Shown here piece after piece: positions 26,044 to 36,201 of a DNA stretch of 62,541 bases. Both the position numbers and the translations under genes were made by a program. The notes beneath the pieces are model-generated. The model searched no databases and was not told the DNA's origin. It saw only the letters and a program-made list of their open reading frames with translations. Source of the DNA: Candidatus Bipolaricaulota bacterium. Its GTDB lineage: Bacteria > Bipolaricaulota > Bipolaricaulia > RBG-16-55-9. The stretch covers positions 1-62,541 of the forward strand of contig JAHEOA010000014.1 in NCBI GenBank assembly GCA_018609825.1, read 5' to 3'. The stretch's first letter is position 1. Every line of letters begins with the position of its first letter.

Positions 26044-26586
26044 ATGAAAATCACCGTAACCGACCGACGCGCTCAGACCAGCGACGCCCTTCAGGAGTAC
26101 GTGCTCGACAAAGTGGAACCCCTCGAGCGCTTCTTCGTCGACGGGATCATCAGCGTCGACGTCGTGCTCGATACCGAGGGGAACAGCCAAATGTGCGAAC
26201 TCGTCGGGCACCTCGTGCGCAAAAAGGTCGTGAAGGCGACCGCCGAAGCCGAGGAGATGCACGCGGCCGTGGACGCGGCCGTGGACAAGCTAAAGACCCA
26301 GGTCACCAAGGAAAAGGATCGCCTCCGCGAGAATCCGAAGCAGAAGACCCCGTCCCCTTCCGAGCCGTCCCCATCGGCGCCCCCACAGACGGAGGCTTCG
26401 CAGCGGGCGTTCTCGCGGTCCCAAGTCTACGTGCGCAAGCCGATGACCCCCGACGAGGCCCTGATGCAGTTGGAGTCCTACGAGAAACGGGACTTCCTCA
26501 TCTTCATGGACGTCGAACGGGAGGCGCTGAGCATCATGCGACGCCTGCCGGACGGGCAATATGAGCTACTGGAGCCCGTGTACTAG
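26044..26586 (+). CDS. hpf: Ribosome hibernation promoting factor, long form
   Basis: The 180-residue protein has an N-terminal S30AE/sigma-54-modulation domain (residues 1-105: MKITVTDRRAQ, VLDKVEPLERFF, EMHAAVDAAVDKLKTQV), a Pro/Ser-rich linker, and the C-terminal dimerisation domain (VYVRKPMTPDEALMQLES, DFLIFMDVE, SIMRRLPDGQYELLEP). Long HPF dimerises 70S ribosomes into inactive 100S particles in stationary phase. The ATG at 26044 lacks a Shine-Dalgarno sequence and follows the predicted transcription start by about 10 bases. The next gene starts 15 bases downstream. Confidence 0.96.
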   Translation: MKITVTDRRAQTSDALQEYVLDKVEPLERFFVDGIISVDVVLDTEGNSQMCELVGHLVRKKVVKATAEAEEMHAAVDAAVDKLKTQVTKEKDRLRENPKQKTPSPSEPSPSAPPQTEASQRAFSRSQVYVRKPMTPDEALMQLESYEKRDFLIFMDVEREALSIMRRLPDGQYELLEPVY

Positions 26587-26601
26587 CGGGAGCCCTTCAT
26601 C

Positions 26602-27627
26602 ATGGCGAAGGCTGTGGCGCTCTTCTCCGGAAGTTTGGCAAGCATCGCCGCCGCCCGAGCCGTCACCGCCGATCCCAACGTCGACGACGTCGAGCTGCTC
26701 CACTTCCGTTCCCCGTTTTTTCGCGACTACGACTACACCAAGGAACTCGGCCAGTACTGGTTCTCGTCGTCGTTCCGCAGCCAGGGTGTCAAGCGCGAGT
26801 TTGCCGACCTGACCAATATCCCCCATACGGGCGGGTACGACCGCAAGAGCTGCTGCACCGGTTGCCGCACGCTCATGATCCGCAAGGGCCTGCGCTACAT
26901 GCACAAGGTGGGCGCGGACTTCCTCGTCACGGGCGAGATCGTCGGCACCCGGGGCCTGCACGCCGACGACGTGCTCCGATTGACCTGCGATGCCGGGGCG
27001 TCCGATCGCGTGGTCCGGCCCATGAGCGCCCATCTCTTGCCGCCGACGCTGCCGGAGCGTGAGGGCCTCGTGGATCGGACCCGCTTCTACGCTCTCGATG
27101 CGGAGACGCGCCACGACGAGCTCCCTCAGGTGGCGGAGTCGTTGGGCATCCACTGTGACGGGTTCCCGGCCGAGCGGCGCTGCAAGCTGCTGTTGCCCTA
27201 CTTTGGGCGGCGCCTGGAGGATCTGCTCCAAGAGGACCATCTGACGTTGAACGGGCTGGAGCTGTTGGAGTTTCCGCTCTACTACAAGAAACAGCCGGAC
27301 GTCAAGATCGTCCTCGGCCGCGACGAGGAGGAGAAGCGGCGCCTTCAGAACTTCTTTCTGCCCGATGATTTGCGCCTCTACGTCGCCATGGGCGAGGGGC
27401 CGATCGCGCTCGTTCGGGCCAACTGGCAAGAGAAATCCGACTACGAGGTGCTGCAGATCATCGAGCTGGCCGCGCGCATCACGGCCATGCACTCCGATAT
27501 CGGGGCCCGCCACCGGGTGCAGGCCAACTACCGCTTCGAGCACTCGGAGCAGACCAACCGCATCCGGATCGCGCCGTTCGTCTCCGAGCGCGAACTGGAA
27601 GAGCACTGCGTCCGCTTCAACTTCTGA
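26602..27627 (+). CDS. PP-loop (ThiI/MnmA-like) protein with C-terminal NFACT-type domain
   Basis: A 341-residue protein. Residues 1-170 resemble the PP-loop tRNA thiolation family: ALFSGSLAS at the nucleotide loop, RKSCCTGCRTLM (Cys84, 85, 88) and ADFLVTGEIVGTRGLHAD. The C-terminal part (DVKIVLGRDEEEKRRLQNFF, GPIALVRANW) resembles the NFACT-R/DUF814 RNA-binding domain, a known fusion in this family. The PP-loop consensus SGGxDS is changed to SGSLAS, losing the second Gly and the Asp, so ATP use may be impaired. It sits between hpf and a UvrD helicase. A role in tRNA modification is inferred only. Confidence 0.75.
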   Translation: MAKAVALFSGSLASIAAARAVTADPNVDDVELLHFRSPFFRDYDYTKELGQYWFSSSFRSQGVKREFADLTNIPHTGGYDRKSCCTGCRTLMIRKGLRYMHKVGADFLVTGEIVGTRGLHADDVLRLTCDAGASDRVVRPMSAHLLPPTLPEREGLVDRTRFYALDAETRHDELPQVAESLGIHCDGFPAERRCKLLLPYFGRRLEDLLQEDHLTLNGLELLEFPLYYKKQPDVKIVLGRDEEEKRRLQNFFLPDDLRLYVAMGEGPIALVRANWQEKSDYEVLQIIELAARITAMHSDIGARHRVQANYRFEHSEQTNRIRIAPFVSERELEEHCVRFNF

Positions 27628-27671
27628 GCGTCCGGTTGAGCGTCGCCCCAAACTGAGGGAGATTCGACACG

Positions 27672-29657
27672 ATGAACCCGCACTTCGCCGCCCCCGATAC
27701 CGATCCTGTGGATGCCACGCTGGGCCCGCTCAACGCCGAACAACGCCAGGCCGTGAGCCACATCGCGGGGCCCATCCTCGTGTTGGCCGGGCCGGGCAGC
27801 GGCAAGACCCGGGTCGTGACGCACAAAGTGGCCTATCTGTTGGCTCAGGGGATTCCCGCCCGGCACGTCCTCGGCGTGACGTTCACCAACAAGGCGGCTG
27901 AGGAGATGAAGACCCGCGTGGAGGAGCTCCTGGGCGGACGTCACGTGACGCCGTGGATCTCGACGTTCCACGCCACAGGGGCTCGCATCCTGCGCGAGCA
28001 CATCCAAGCGCTCGATCCCCGCTACAGTCGGCACTTCACCATCATGGACGAGGGCGACCAGCGCGACGTCATCCGCCGCGCCATCAAGGAGCTGGATCTC
28101 TCGAGCGAGGAGATCAAGCCGGCGATGGTCTCGGGCGTCATCGGACGCGCCAAGGACGACCTGGTCGGTCCGGATCGGTTCAAGACCCAGAACGCGGGCT
28201 ACTTCGACGGCTACATCCTGGAGATCGTCGATCGGATCTATCGGCGCTATCAAGAGATCCTGCGCACGAGCAATGCCCTCGACTTTGCCGACCTGATCCG
28301 GCTGACGGTACGGCTCTTTCAGGACCGCGTCGACATCCTGCAGGGATATCGCGAGCGCTTCCGCTACGTGCTCGTCGACGAGTATCAGGACATCAACCAC
28401 GCCCAATATGTGCTCGTCCACCTGCTCGCGGAGAACGCAACCAGCTTGACGGTCGTCGGGGACGAGGATCAGGCCATCTTCAGCTGGCGCGGGTCCAATC
28501 CCGACTACATCCTTCGCTTTGAGCGCGACTTCCCGGATGCCGAGATCGTGGAGCTGCGCCAGCACTACCGCTGGCCGCAGGGCGATCGCATCTTCCGGGC
28601 GGCGCGCAACGTCATCGCCCACAACGCCTCGCGCGCCAAGAAGGGCGACGCGCACTTCCGAGGCGAAGGCGACCCGATTCGCTACCTGCTGGCGCGCGAC
28701 GAGCGCGAGGAGGCGCTCGCGGTCGCCGACGAGATCATCCGGCTCTCGACCGACGGGGTTGGGCTCGATCGGATCGCCATTTTGTATCGGGTCAACTCGC
28801 TCTCGCGCGTCCTGGAAGAAGCCCTGCTCTATCGGCGCCTGCCCTATCAGGTCGTCCGGGGGCTGCGCTTCTACGATCGCCGCGAGATCAAGGATCTGCT
28901 GGCCTATCTCAAGGTGCTGGTCAATCCGGACGACGAGATGAACCTGCTACGGGCGCTGGAGCGGCCCAAGCGGGGCATCGGCGCCACGACGATCGGCAAG
29001 CTCCAGCAGGCGGCCGCCCAGCGGGAAGAGACGCTCTGGGCCGCCATGAAGGACGTGGCCGAGAACGGTGGCGACGCGCTCAGCGGCCGGCCCGCCAAGG
29101 CCGTGACCGAGTTCGTCCAGCTCATGGACGGGCTGCGCGAGGGCGCGGCCGCGGAGCCGCCAGCCGATGTGGCAGAGGCCGTGCTGGAGCGGTCGGGCTA
29201 TTGGGCCGATCTGCTCCAAGACGCCAACGCCGAGGAGCGCATGGACAACGTCCGCGAGTTTCTCGGGCAGATGAGCGAGTACCAAAGCAACCACGAGGCG
29301 CCGACGTTGGCCGGGTTCTTGGAGGAGGTCGCGCTCTTGACCGACGCGGATCGCTTCGAGGACGAAGGGGAGCGCGTCGCGCTCATGACCCTGCATACGT
29401 CCAAGGGGCTCGAATTCGACTACGTCTTTATGATCGGCGTGGAGGAGAACCTGATTCCGCACAACCGATCCGTCTCGGAGGGCAATCTCGAGGAGGAACG
29501 GCGGCTGTTCTACGTGGGGATGACGCGCGCCCGTCGGCGCCTGTATCTGTCGTTGGCGCACCAACGGACGCTCTACGGGAGCCTGACGCTGAACGGCCCG
29601 TCGCGGTTCTTCCAGGAGCTGCCGGAGGAGGATCTGGAAAGCGTCCCGTCCTCGTGA
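27672..29657 (+). CDS. UvrD/PcrA-type SF1A DNA helicase
   Basis: The 661-residue 3'-5' helicase has Q-motif LNAEQRQAV, Walker A GPGSGKT (residues 40-46), TFTNKAAEEMK (Ia), VDEYQDIN (II), GDEDQAIFSWRG (III), QHYRWPQ (IV), VALMTLHTSKGLEF (V) and VGMTRARRRL (VI). It is shorter than PcrA (about 720) because the C-terminal RNA-polymerase-binding tail is missing. Likely roles are repair and replication-fork maintenance. The start ATG follows GGGAG by about 10 bases. Confidence 0.95.
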   Translation: MNPHFAAPDTDPVDATLGPLNAEQRQAVSHIAGPILVLAGPGSGKTRVVTHKVAYLLAQGIPARHVLGVTFTNKAAEEMKTRVEELLGGRHVTPWISTFHATGARILREHIQALDPRYSRHFTIMDEGDQRDVIRRAIKELDLSSEEIKPAMVSGVIGRAKDDLVGPDRFKTQNAGYFDGYILEIVDRIYRRYQEILRTSNALDFADLIRLTVRLFQDRVDILQGYRERFRYVLVDEYQDINHAQYVLVHLLAENATSLTVVGDEDQAIFSWRGSNPDYILRFERDFPDAEIVELRQHYRWPQGDRIFRAARNVIAHNASRAKKGDAHFRGEGDPIRYLLARDEREEALAVADEIIRLSTDGVGLDRIAILYRVNSLSRVLEEALLYRRLPYQVVRGLRFYDRREIKDLLAYLKVLVNPDDEMNLLRALERPKRGIGATTIGKLQQAAAQREETLWAAMKDVAENGGDALSGRPAKAVTEFVQLMDGLREGAAAEPPADVAEAVLERSGYWADLLQDANAEERMDNVREFLGQMSEYQSNHEAPTLAGFLEEVALLTDADRFEDEGERVALMTLHTSKGLEFDYVFMIGVEENLIPHNRSVSEGNLEEERRLFYVGMTRARRRLYLSLAHQRTLYGSLTLNGPSRFFQELPEEDLESVPSS

Positions 29658-29659
29658 GC

Positions 29660-29688
29660 TTGGCAATCCGGGCGATGTCTGTTATACT
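29660..29688 (+). promoter_or_regulatory. Promoter upstream of rpoC
   Basis: TTGGCA (29660-29665) and TATACT (29683-29688) with a 17-base spacer, directly after the uvrD-like stop codon. The start of transcription would be near 29695, giving a leader of about 260 bases before rpoC. Confidence 0.75.
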
Positions 29689-29694
29689 TGCGGG

Positions 29695-29955
29695 TCCCGT
29701 TCTCTGAGCTGGAGGACGCGTGGGGCGGTCGTGAGCGGCAGACGATGCGCGTCGGCAAGGTGATTGCGAACATCCCGTCGTTGGTTCCGAAGTGGAGCAA
29801 CCACGTCCCTGTGCACCTGCAACATCTGCGCGCGTTGCGTCAATGTGTGTCCAGCGATAACCACCATGCTAACGATGCCGAGCGGCATGGTCCATGCCGA
29901 ATCGGAATCGGCGCAGCCGTCTCTCACAAGATTTTCGTGACAAGAGGTGACCCCT
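29695..29955 (+). other. Structured, apparently non-coding leader of rpoC
   Basis: No convincing coding frame is present. The stretch contains ATGCCG-AG-CGGCAT (29875-29888) and a following TGCCGA/TCGGCG hairpin, both near the rpoC start. rpoB, which normally occupies this position, is absent. It may be a regulatory leader or hold a small RNA; the sequence does not decide. Confidence 0.4.
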
Positions 29956-32900
29956 TTGATCCGAGGCGATGACATTACTCGTATCCGATTGGGCCTCGCC
30001 TCGCCGGAGGAGATTCGCAGCTGGTCCCACGGCGAGGTGACCGAGTCGGAGACGATCAACTACCGCACGCACAAGCCCGAGCGCGGCGGGCTCTACGCCG
30101 AAGAGATTTTCGGTCCGGAAAAGGACTACGAGTGTGCCTGCGGCAAGTACCGCGGGCGCAAGTACGAGGGCATTCGCTGCGAGAAGTGCAACGTGTTGGT
30201 GACCACTCGCGAGGTTCGCCGGGCCAACATGGGGCACATGGAGTTGGCCAGTCCCGTGGTTCACTTCTGGTATCTCAAGGGGCTGTCCAACCCGCTCTCC
30301 ACGCTGCTCGGCATCAAGCGCAACGTCCTCAAAAAGATCGTCTATTACGAGACCGAGCCCGTCCGCGATGAGATCGTCGTCGTCACGGCGGCGCAGAACG
30401 GGTCCCCCGCGCCCGGCGACTGGCTCTACAAGACCCAGGCCGACATCCTGAGCAAGAAGCGCGAGTTCACCACCGAGCCCGCCCACGAGCTCACCGAGGC
30501 CTTCGAGGTGCGGGCCCGCAAGGGCGGCACCGTCTCGTTCGACGAGCTGACGCTGGACAACGGCCAGAAGATGCGCGTCATCCGCGTCGACGGGGAGGAT
30601 CATCCCGTCACCCCGGGCGCGATCCTGGAGGTCAAGCCGGACGCCGGCGTCGAAGAGGACGAGATCCTTGCCGTCTCGCCCATTGGCCCCGACGAGCTCG
30701 TCTCGCAGACCCAGGTCGAGTTCCTCAAGTCGGCCTACGACGACATTCAGTTCCAGAAGATCGAAGAGACCGTCGACAACCTGATCTTTCTCGTCACCCA
30801 CGTCGACGACCCGGAGCTCCCGTTCGACGTCGGCGATCTCCTATTGGAGACCGAGCTTCGCGCCTATCAGGCCATCTACCCCAAGGGCTTCCACGCGGCC
30901 TCGGGCGCCGACGGCATCGAGGGGGTCCTGGCGAACCTCGATCTCGACACCTGGGCGCAAGAACTCCGAGACCGCATCAACAACGAGACGAGCGTCGGTC
31001 GCCAGAAGCGCTTGCTGAAGCGCCTGGAGGTCGTCGATCAGCTCCGCAAGTCGGGCAACCGGCCGCAGGATATGGTCCTCAAGGTCATTCCCGTCATGCC
31101 GCCCGAGCTTCGCCCCATCGTCCAGCTCGAGGGCGGCAAGTTCGCGACGACGGATCTTAACGACCTCTACCGCCGCATCATCAACCGCAACAACCGTCTG
31201 GGGAAGCTGCGCGAGATGGGCGCCCCGGAGATCATTCTGCGCAACGAGAAGCGCATGCTCCAGGAAGCGGTCGACGCGCTCATCCACAACGAAAAGAAGG
31301 AGAACCAGATCCTCGGGCGCGACAACCGGCCCCTGAAGTCCCTGAGCGAGCGGGTCCAGGGCAAGCACGGGCGTCTGCGACGCAATCTGCTGGGCAAGCG
31401 GGTCGACTATTCGGGGCGTGCGGTCATCGTCGTCAACCCGAAGCTGACCCTGCACCAGTGCGGCATCCCGAAGAAGATGGCCTTGGAGCTGTTCAAGCCC
31501 TTTATCCTCCGTGAGCTCTCCCGGTTGGAAGTGCCCAACATCTCCAACTACGACGAGGTCAAGAACAAGGCGCTCTCCGGGGATCTTCCCCAGGTCTGGG
31601 ACATTCTCGACCAGCTGGTGAAGGATCATCCCGTGTTGCTGAACCGAGCGCCGACGCTGCATCGACTCGGCATCCAGGGGTTCGAGCCCGTGCTCGTCGA
31701 CGGTGAGGCGATCCAGATCCATCCGTTCGTCTGTCCCCCGTACAACGCCGACTTCGACGGGGACCAGATGGCGGTCCATCTGCCCTTGGCGCCCGAGGCG
31801 ATTCGGGAGACCCGCGAGCGGATGCTGGCGTCCAAGAACGTCCTCTCGCCCGCGCACGGCGGCCCACTGACGGTGCCGACGAAGGACTTCGTCTTCGCGT
31901 TCTACTACTACACCATGGAGGACCCGGAGGGGCAGGGCGCCGGCAAGGCCTTCAGCTCCATTCGGGAAGCCGAGCGGGCCTATGAGACGGGGGCCCTGTC
32001 GCTGCACGCGCCGATCAAGGTTCGGGTCCGAGGCGAGATCGTCGACGCCACCCTCGGGCGGGCCAAGTTCAACGAGCTGCTGCCCGAGGACCTGCGGGAT
32101 TATCAGAAGACGTTCGACTCCAGCGCCGTTGAGGACGTCTTCATGGAGTGCTACCGCCGTCACGGCAACGACCGGACGGTCCAGTTGCTGGACGAGCTGA
32201 AGGAGCTGGCGCTGGCGACGATGACCCGGTCGGGGCTGACCATCTCGGTCAGCGACGCGCTCATCCCCCCCGACAAGCAGGGCATCCTCGACGAGGCCCA
32301 GGAGCGCGTGGATCGCTTGGAGGACATGTACGCGCGCGGCCTGGCCACGGCCGACGAGCGCCGCCAGACGAGCATCCAGGTCTGGATGCAGACCGTGGAC
32401 CGCATGGAGAAGGCGACCATGGAGAACCTCTCCCACTATCGCTTCAACCCGGTCCGCATGGTCGTCGAGAGCGGCGCGCGCGGCAGCGCCAACCAGGTCA
32501 AGCAGCTGGCCGGCATGCGCGGGCCCATGTCCGATCCGGCCGGGCGCATCATCGAGCGGCCCGTGGTCTCCAACTTCCGCGAGGGCCTCAGCGTCACGGA
32601 GTACTTCATCAGCACGCACGGCGGCCGCAAGGGCACGGCCGACACGGCGCTCAAGACCGCCGAGTCGGGCTACCTGACGCGTCGACTGGTCGACGTCGCC
32701 GAGGAGCTTGTGGTCAAGGAACCCGACTGCGGCACGCAGGCCGGCGTGGAGTTCCACCCGCTGCGCTACAGCCGCGAGGAGGTCATGGAGTCGCTCGAGG
32801 AGCGACTCTATGGCCGGGTGGCCGCGGAGCCGATCCGTTGGAACGGCGAGACGCTCGTCGAGGCGGGCGCGATGATCGCCAGCGAGCGCGCCCGCGAACT

Positions 32901-35034
32901 CGGCAGCCTGACGCAGGACCTGTCGGTTGCCGACGACGACTTCGTCGAGCAGGTCGTGGGCACGATCAGCGTCGAGGACGTGCGCGATCCCGACTCCCAC
33001 ACCGTCATCGTCGGCCAGGACGAGCGCGTCACGGAGTATCTCGCCGAGCGGCTGCGCGAATCCAGCGTGGAGGCGATCACGGTCCGGCCGCGGTTCATGA
33101 TGCGGTCGGTGATGACGTGCGAGACCCGGCGCGGCGTCTGCCAGCAGTGCTATGGGCTCGACTTGGCGCGCCACCAGGAGGTCCCCCTGGGCATGGCCGT
33201 CGGCGTGATTGCCGCCCAGTCCATCGGCGAGCCCGGCACGCAGCTGACGATGCGGACGTTCCACACCGGCGGCGTCGTCGGCGAGGACATCACGCAGGGG
33301 CTGCCGCGCGCCGAGGAGCTCTTCGAGGCGCGCAAGTCGATCAAGAGCCCCGAAGGCCAGGTCGCGATGATCAGCGGCGTGGTCACCAACGTCCATCGGA
33401 CCGAGGCCGGCTACGAGCAGGTCGACATTCAGGGCGACGAGAAGCGCATCCGCGTGCCGACCCGGCTCTCGCGCGCCAAGACCGGCGCCGACATGGACGC
33501 CACGTCGATCATCAGCACGCGCAGCCCGGCCAGCGGCGTCATCTACACCGTGGAGCACCAGGGCCGCCGGACGCTGTATCTCCTGGACGAGGACGATCGC
33601 GTCTTCGCGTTGCCGCCCGACGTGGAGCCTGCGGTGGAGACCGGCGACTGGGTCGAGGCCGGACAGGCGCTGTCGGAGGCCTACAACGAGGAGCCCGCGG
33701 TCGCGCAGCGCGACGGCACCGTGACCGACTTCGTCGAGGACGGCGATCGCCACGTCGTCGTCGAGGACGACGAGGGGCAGACGTATCAGTACAAGCTCCC
33801 CTACGGCGCGCGAAAGCAGGTCGAGGTCGGCGACAAGGTCACCCAAGGCATGCCGCTTTCCACGCGATCGACCCCGTTCTCCATCAAGGCGGAGTCCGCC
33901 GGCATGGCGGTCGTCGGCGACGGCATGGTCATCGTCTACACGCCCGACCCCGACGCCAAGAAGACCTTCCCGCTCACCGAGGACATCGCCGTGACGCGCG
34001 ACGAGGGGACCCGGGTCACCGAGGGCCAAGAGCTCTTCGAGTTGACCATTCCGTTGCACGGCAGCTGCCACATCGACCAGGTCGACGAGGTCGAGGACGG
34101 GCTCAGCGAGATCCGACTCCATTACGAGATGAGCGTGCCGCTCGACAACGCCGTGCGGACCGAGGACGGGCGCGATACGTATCTGCCCGCGGCCGTGCGC
34201 GTCGGCGACAAGGTCCAGGAGGGCGATCTGCTCTCCAAGGGCGTCACCTCGCCCCATCTGCTCTTGAAGGTCGCCGGCGTCAACAAGACGCGCGACTATC
34301 TCCTCACCGAGATCCACAAGGTCTATAAGAGCCAGGGCGTGGACATCAACGACAAGCACATCGAGCTGATCATCAAGCAGATGCTCAACAACGTCCGCAT
34401 CACCGATCCCGGGGATTCCGAGTTCTTCCCCAACCAGCTCATCATCTTGGAGGAGTTCCGCCGAGAGCTGCGGCGCCTGGGCGAGGTCAACCGGGCGATC
34501 CAGCGCGAGCGCGAGACGCTCGTCGGCTCGGTGCTCTTGGAGGATCTCCAGACTTGGGGGGGCGAGACGATCGCCGAACAGGGGGCCGAACTGGCGCGAC
34601 AAACGCTGCAGACGGCCGTCGATGCGGGCATCGAGCGCGTCACGCTCGACCGTGGCCAGGGCGCCGAGACCGTCCGGATCAAGGAGCGGCGCATGCCGGT
34701 GGGCGAACGCGTCCTGCTGCGCATCTCCAAGGCCGCGCTGGAGACGAAGTCCTGGCTGAGCGCGGCCAGCTTCCAGCGCACGACCACGATCCTCTCCGAG
34801 GCGGCCATGCAGGGCCAGGTCGACACGCTGGAGGGCCTGAAGCCGAACGTCATCATCGGGCGGCTCATCCCCGCCGGGACGGGCTTCGGGATCGACCCGA
34901 GCGCGCCCCCCGAAGAGAGCGAGGAAGCCCCCGAGAATGGCCAAATGGAGGCCCCCGCGGAACCCGGCACCGACGGGGAGCCGCCGGCGGCCGACGAGGC
35001 GAGCGACGCCGAGACGGTGGAAGGGCGGGCGTAA
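29956..35034 (+). CDS. rpoC: DNA-directed RNA polymerase subunit beta'
   Basis: About 1692 residues, longer than E. coli beta' (1407). The N-terminal zinc ribbon is [19 protein letters not shown]. The catalytic loop [12 protein letters not shown] carries the three metal-binding Asp residues. The second zinc site includes EPDCGTQAG and [29 protein letters not shown] is the trigger-loop region. A long insert follows the N-terminal zinc ribbon (about residues 120-330), as in Thermus, and more sandwich-barrel-like repeats ([23 protein letters not shown]) precede the C-terminal core. The tail is acidic. TTG at 29956 is preferred to GTG at 29947 because AAGAGGTGA lies just before it. rpoB is not adjacent. 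Confidence 0.98.
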   Translation: MIRGDDITRIRLGLASPEEIRSWSHGEVTESETINYRTHKPERGGLYAEEIFGPEKDYECACGKYRGRKYEGIRCEKCNVLVTTREVRRANMGHMELASPVVHFWYLKGLSNPLSTLLGIKRNVLKKIVYYETEPVRDEIVVVTAAQNGSPAPGDWLYKTQADILSKKREFTTEPAHELTEAFEVRARKGGTVSFDELTLDNGQKMRVIRVDGEDHPVTPGAILEVKPDAGVEEDEILAVSPIGPDELVSQTQVEFLKSAYDDIQFQKIEETVDNLIFLVTHVDDPELPFDVGDLLLETELRAYQAIYPKGFHAASGADGIEGVLANLDLDTWAQELRDRINNETSVGRQKRLLKRLEVVDQLRKSGNRPQDMVLKVIPVMPPELRPIVQLEGGKFATTDLNDLYRRIINRNNRLGKLREMGAPEIILRNEKRMLQEAVDALIHNEKKENQILGRDNRPLKSLSERVQGKHGRLRRNLLGKRVDYSGRAVIVVNPKLTLHQCGIPKKMALELFKPFILRELSRLEVPNISNYDEVKNKALSGDLPQVWDILDQLVKDHPVLLNRAPTLHRLGIQGFEPVLVDGEAIQIHPFVCPPYNADFDGDQMAVHLPLAPEAIRETRERMLASKNVLSPAHGGPLTVPTKDFVFAFYYYTMEDPEGQGAGKAFSSIREAERAYETGALSLHAPIKVRVRGEIVDATLGRAKFNELLPEDLRDYQKTFDSSAVEDVFMECYRRHGNDRTVQLLDELKELALATMTRSGLTISVSDALIPPDKQGILDEAQERVDRLEDMYARGLATADERRQTSIQVWMQTVDRMEKATMENLSHYRFNPVRMVVESGARGSANQVKQLAGMRGPMSDPAGRIIERPVVSNFREGLSVTEYFISTHGGRKGTADTALKTAESGYLTRRLVDVAEELVVKEPDCGTQAGVEFHPLRYSREEVMESLEERLYGRVAAEPIRWNGETLVEAGAMIASERARELGSLTQDLSVADDDFVEQVVGTISVEDVRDPDSHTVIVGQDERVTEYLAERLRESSVEAITVRPRFMMRSVMTCETRRGVCQQCYGLDLARHQEVPLGMAVGVIAAQSIGEPGTQLTMRTFHTGGVVGEDITQGLPRAEELFEARKSIKSPEGQVAMISGVVTNVHRTEAGYEQVDIQGDEKRIRVPTRLSRAKTGADMDATSIISTRSPASGVIYTVEHQGRRTLYLLDEDDRVFALPPDVEPAVETGDWVEAGQALSEAYNEEPAVAQRDGTVTDFVEDGDRHVVVEDDEGQTYQYKLPYGARKQVEVGDKVTQGMPLSTRSTPFSIKAESAGMAVVGDGMVIVYTPDPDAKKTFPLTEDIAVTRDEGTRVTEGQELFELTIPLHGSCHIDQVDEVEDGLSEIRLHYEMSVPLDNAVRTEDGRDTYLPAAVRVGDKVQEGDLLSKGVTSPHLLLKVAGVNKTRDYLLTEIHKVYKSQGVDINDKHIELIIKQMLNNVRITDPGDSEFFPNQLIILEEFRRELRRLGEVNRAIQRERETLVGSVLLEDLQTWGGETIAEQGAELARQTLQTAVDAGIERVTLDRGQGAETVRIKERRMPVGERVLLRISKAALETKSWLSAASFQRTTTILSEAAMQGQVDTLEGLKPNVIIGRLIPAGTGFGIDPSAPPEESEEAPENGQMEAPAEPGTDGEPPAADEASDAETVEGRA

Positions 35035-35038
35035 GCGC

Positions 35039-35067
35039 TTGACAGGGGCTGAGGGGTTGTCTACAAT
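35039..35067 (+). promoter_or_regulatory. Strong promoter of the rpsL-rpsG-fusA-ribosomal block
   Basis: Consensus TTGACA (35039-35044), 17-base spacer, TACAAT (35062-35067), 4 bases past the rpoC stop codon. It should drive the long ribosomal transcription unit. The leader to rpsL is about 160 bases and contains inverted repeats, such as AGCTCC-GCG-GGGGCT. Confidence 0.92.
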
Positions 35068-35232
35068 GCACGCGCTCAGCTCCGCGGGGGCTACCCGTTC
35101 ACCTTCGTTGTAAGCTCCGATCGCCTGAGCCCAAGGCTCTGCTCGGCGTGCAACCGGGTCGAGGACAAGATCGCCCGCCGAGTTGAGCCCGAGTGGGCGG
35201 GAATCGACATCGGAAAATGAGGTTGAATCACC

Positions 35233-35604
35233 ATGCCGACGATTAACCAGTTGATTCGCAAGGGTCGCAAGACCGAGAGCGAGACGAGCAAGTCGCCCTC
35301 GCTGGACGGGTGCCCGCAGCGACGCGGCGTCTGTACGCGCGTCTTCACGCGCACGCCCAAGAAGCCGAACTCCGCGCTGCGCAAGGTCGCCCGAGTGCGG
35401 CTGAGCAACGGCAAGTACGTCACGGGCTACATCGGCGGCGAGGGCCACAACCTGCAGGAGCACTCCATGGTGCTCGTGCGCGGCGGTCGTGTGCCCGACC
35501 TGCCGGGGGTGCGCTATCACATCGTCCGTGGCGCGTTGGATGCCGCGGGCGTCCAGGGGCGCCGCACGGGTCGGAGCAAGTACGGCACCAAGAAGCCGTC
35601 CTGA
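35233..35604 (+). CDS. rpsL: 30S ribosomal protein S12
   Basis: The 123-residue decoding-centre protein has [19 protein letters not shown] (Lys43/Lys44 loop) and [19 protein letters not shown]. The next residue, Lys88 in most bacteria ([10 protein letters not shown]), is Pro88 here ([10 protein letters not shown]). Lys43 and Lys88 are the classical streptomycin-resistance and accuracy positions. The ATG follows GAGGTTGAATCACC. It opens the str part of the block, 30 bases before rpsG. Confidence 0.98.
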   Translation: MPTINQLIRKGRKTESETSKSPSLDGCPQRRGVCTRVFTRTPKKPNSALRKVARVRLSNGKYVTGYIGGEGHNLQEHSMVLVRGGRVPDLPGVRYHIVRGALDAAGVQGRRTGRSKYGTKKPS

Positions 35605-35634
35605 CGATAGGAACCGAGGTTATTCGAGAACGCC

Positions 35635-36150
35635 ATGGCCGAGTATCAGATTGACCAGACGCTGGAGAAGACGATTCCGGGAGCGCGATACGGGCGCGAC
35701 GAGGCGCCGTACCTCCACCCGGATCTGCGCTACGGCAGCAAGTTGGTCGAGAAGCTGATCAACTACGTCATGCAGGATGGGAAGAAGTCGACCGCCCGGA
35801 AGATCGTCTACGAGGCGCTCGATCTCGCCGAGGAACGGAGCGGCGAGCCGGGACTGGAAGTCTTCTACAAGGCGATGCGCAACGTGATGCCCAAGCTCGA
35901 GACCCGCTCCCGACGCGTCGGCGGGTCCTCGTACCAGGTGCCCTACGAGGTGCCCGAGGATCGCCAGAAGACCTTGGCATTCCGCTGGATCACCGGCGCC
36001 ATCCGGCAGCGGGGCGAGCGGACCATGGTCGAGCGGCTGGCCGCCGAGCTGATGGACGCCGCCGAGGGGCAGGGCAAGGCATACGACAAGCGCCAGGAAT
36101 CCCACCGCATGGCGGAGGCCAACCGGGCCTTTGCCCATTATCGCTGGTAA
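35635..36150 (+). CDS. rpsG: 30S ribosomal protein S7
   Basis: 171 residues; it nucleates assembly of the 30S head on 16S rRNA and contacts E-site tRNA. YGSKLVEKLINYVMQDGKKSTA, VKPKLE-like MPKLETRSRRVGGSSYQVP and the C-terminal RMAEANRAFAHYRW are diagnostic. The N-terminus is about 12-15 residues longer than E. coli S7. It sits between rpsL and fusA as usual. Confidence 0.98.
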   Translation: MAEYQIDQTLEKTIPGARYGRDEAPYLHPDLRYGSKLVEKLINYVMQDGKKSTARKIVYEALDLAEERSGEPGLEVFYKAMRNVMPKLETRSRRVGGSSYQVPYEVPEDRQKTLAFRWITGAIRQRGERTMVERLAAELMDAAEGQGKAYDKRQESHRMAEANRAFAHYRW

Positions 36151-36201
36151 GCGCGCGAGGTTAAGAGAGGATCGACACGACTCAATTTCGACGGAGTATT
36201 T

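Noticed and set aside
29688..29972. A 94-codon frame before rpoC
   Set aside because: No ribosome site or domain, and mixed third-position bases; the region is better read as an rpoC leader.
30841..35520. A 1559-codon open frame on the minus strand
   Set aside because: It is antisense to rpoC and rpsL and shows no domain; the plus-strand genes are unmistakable.
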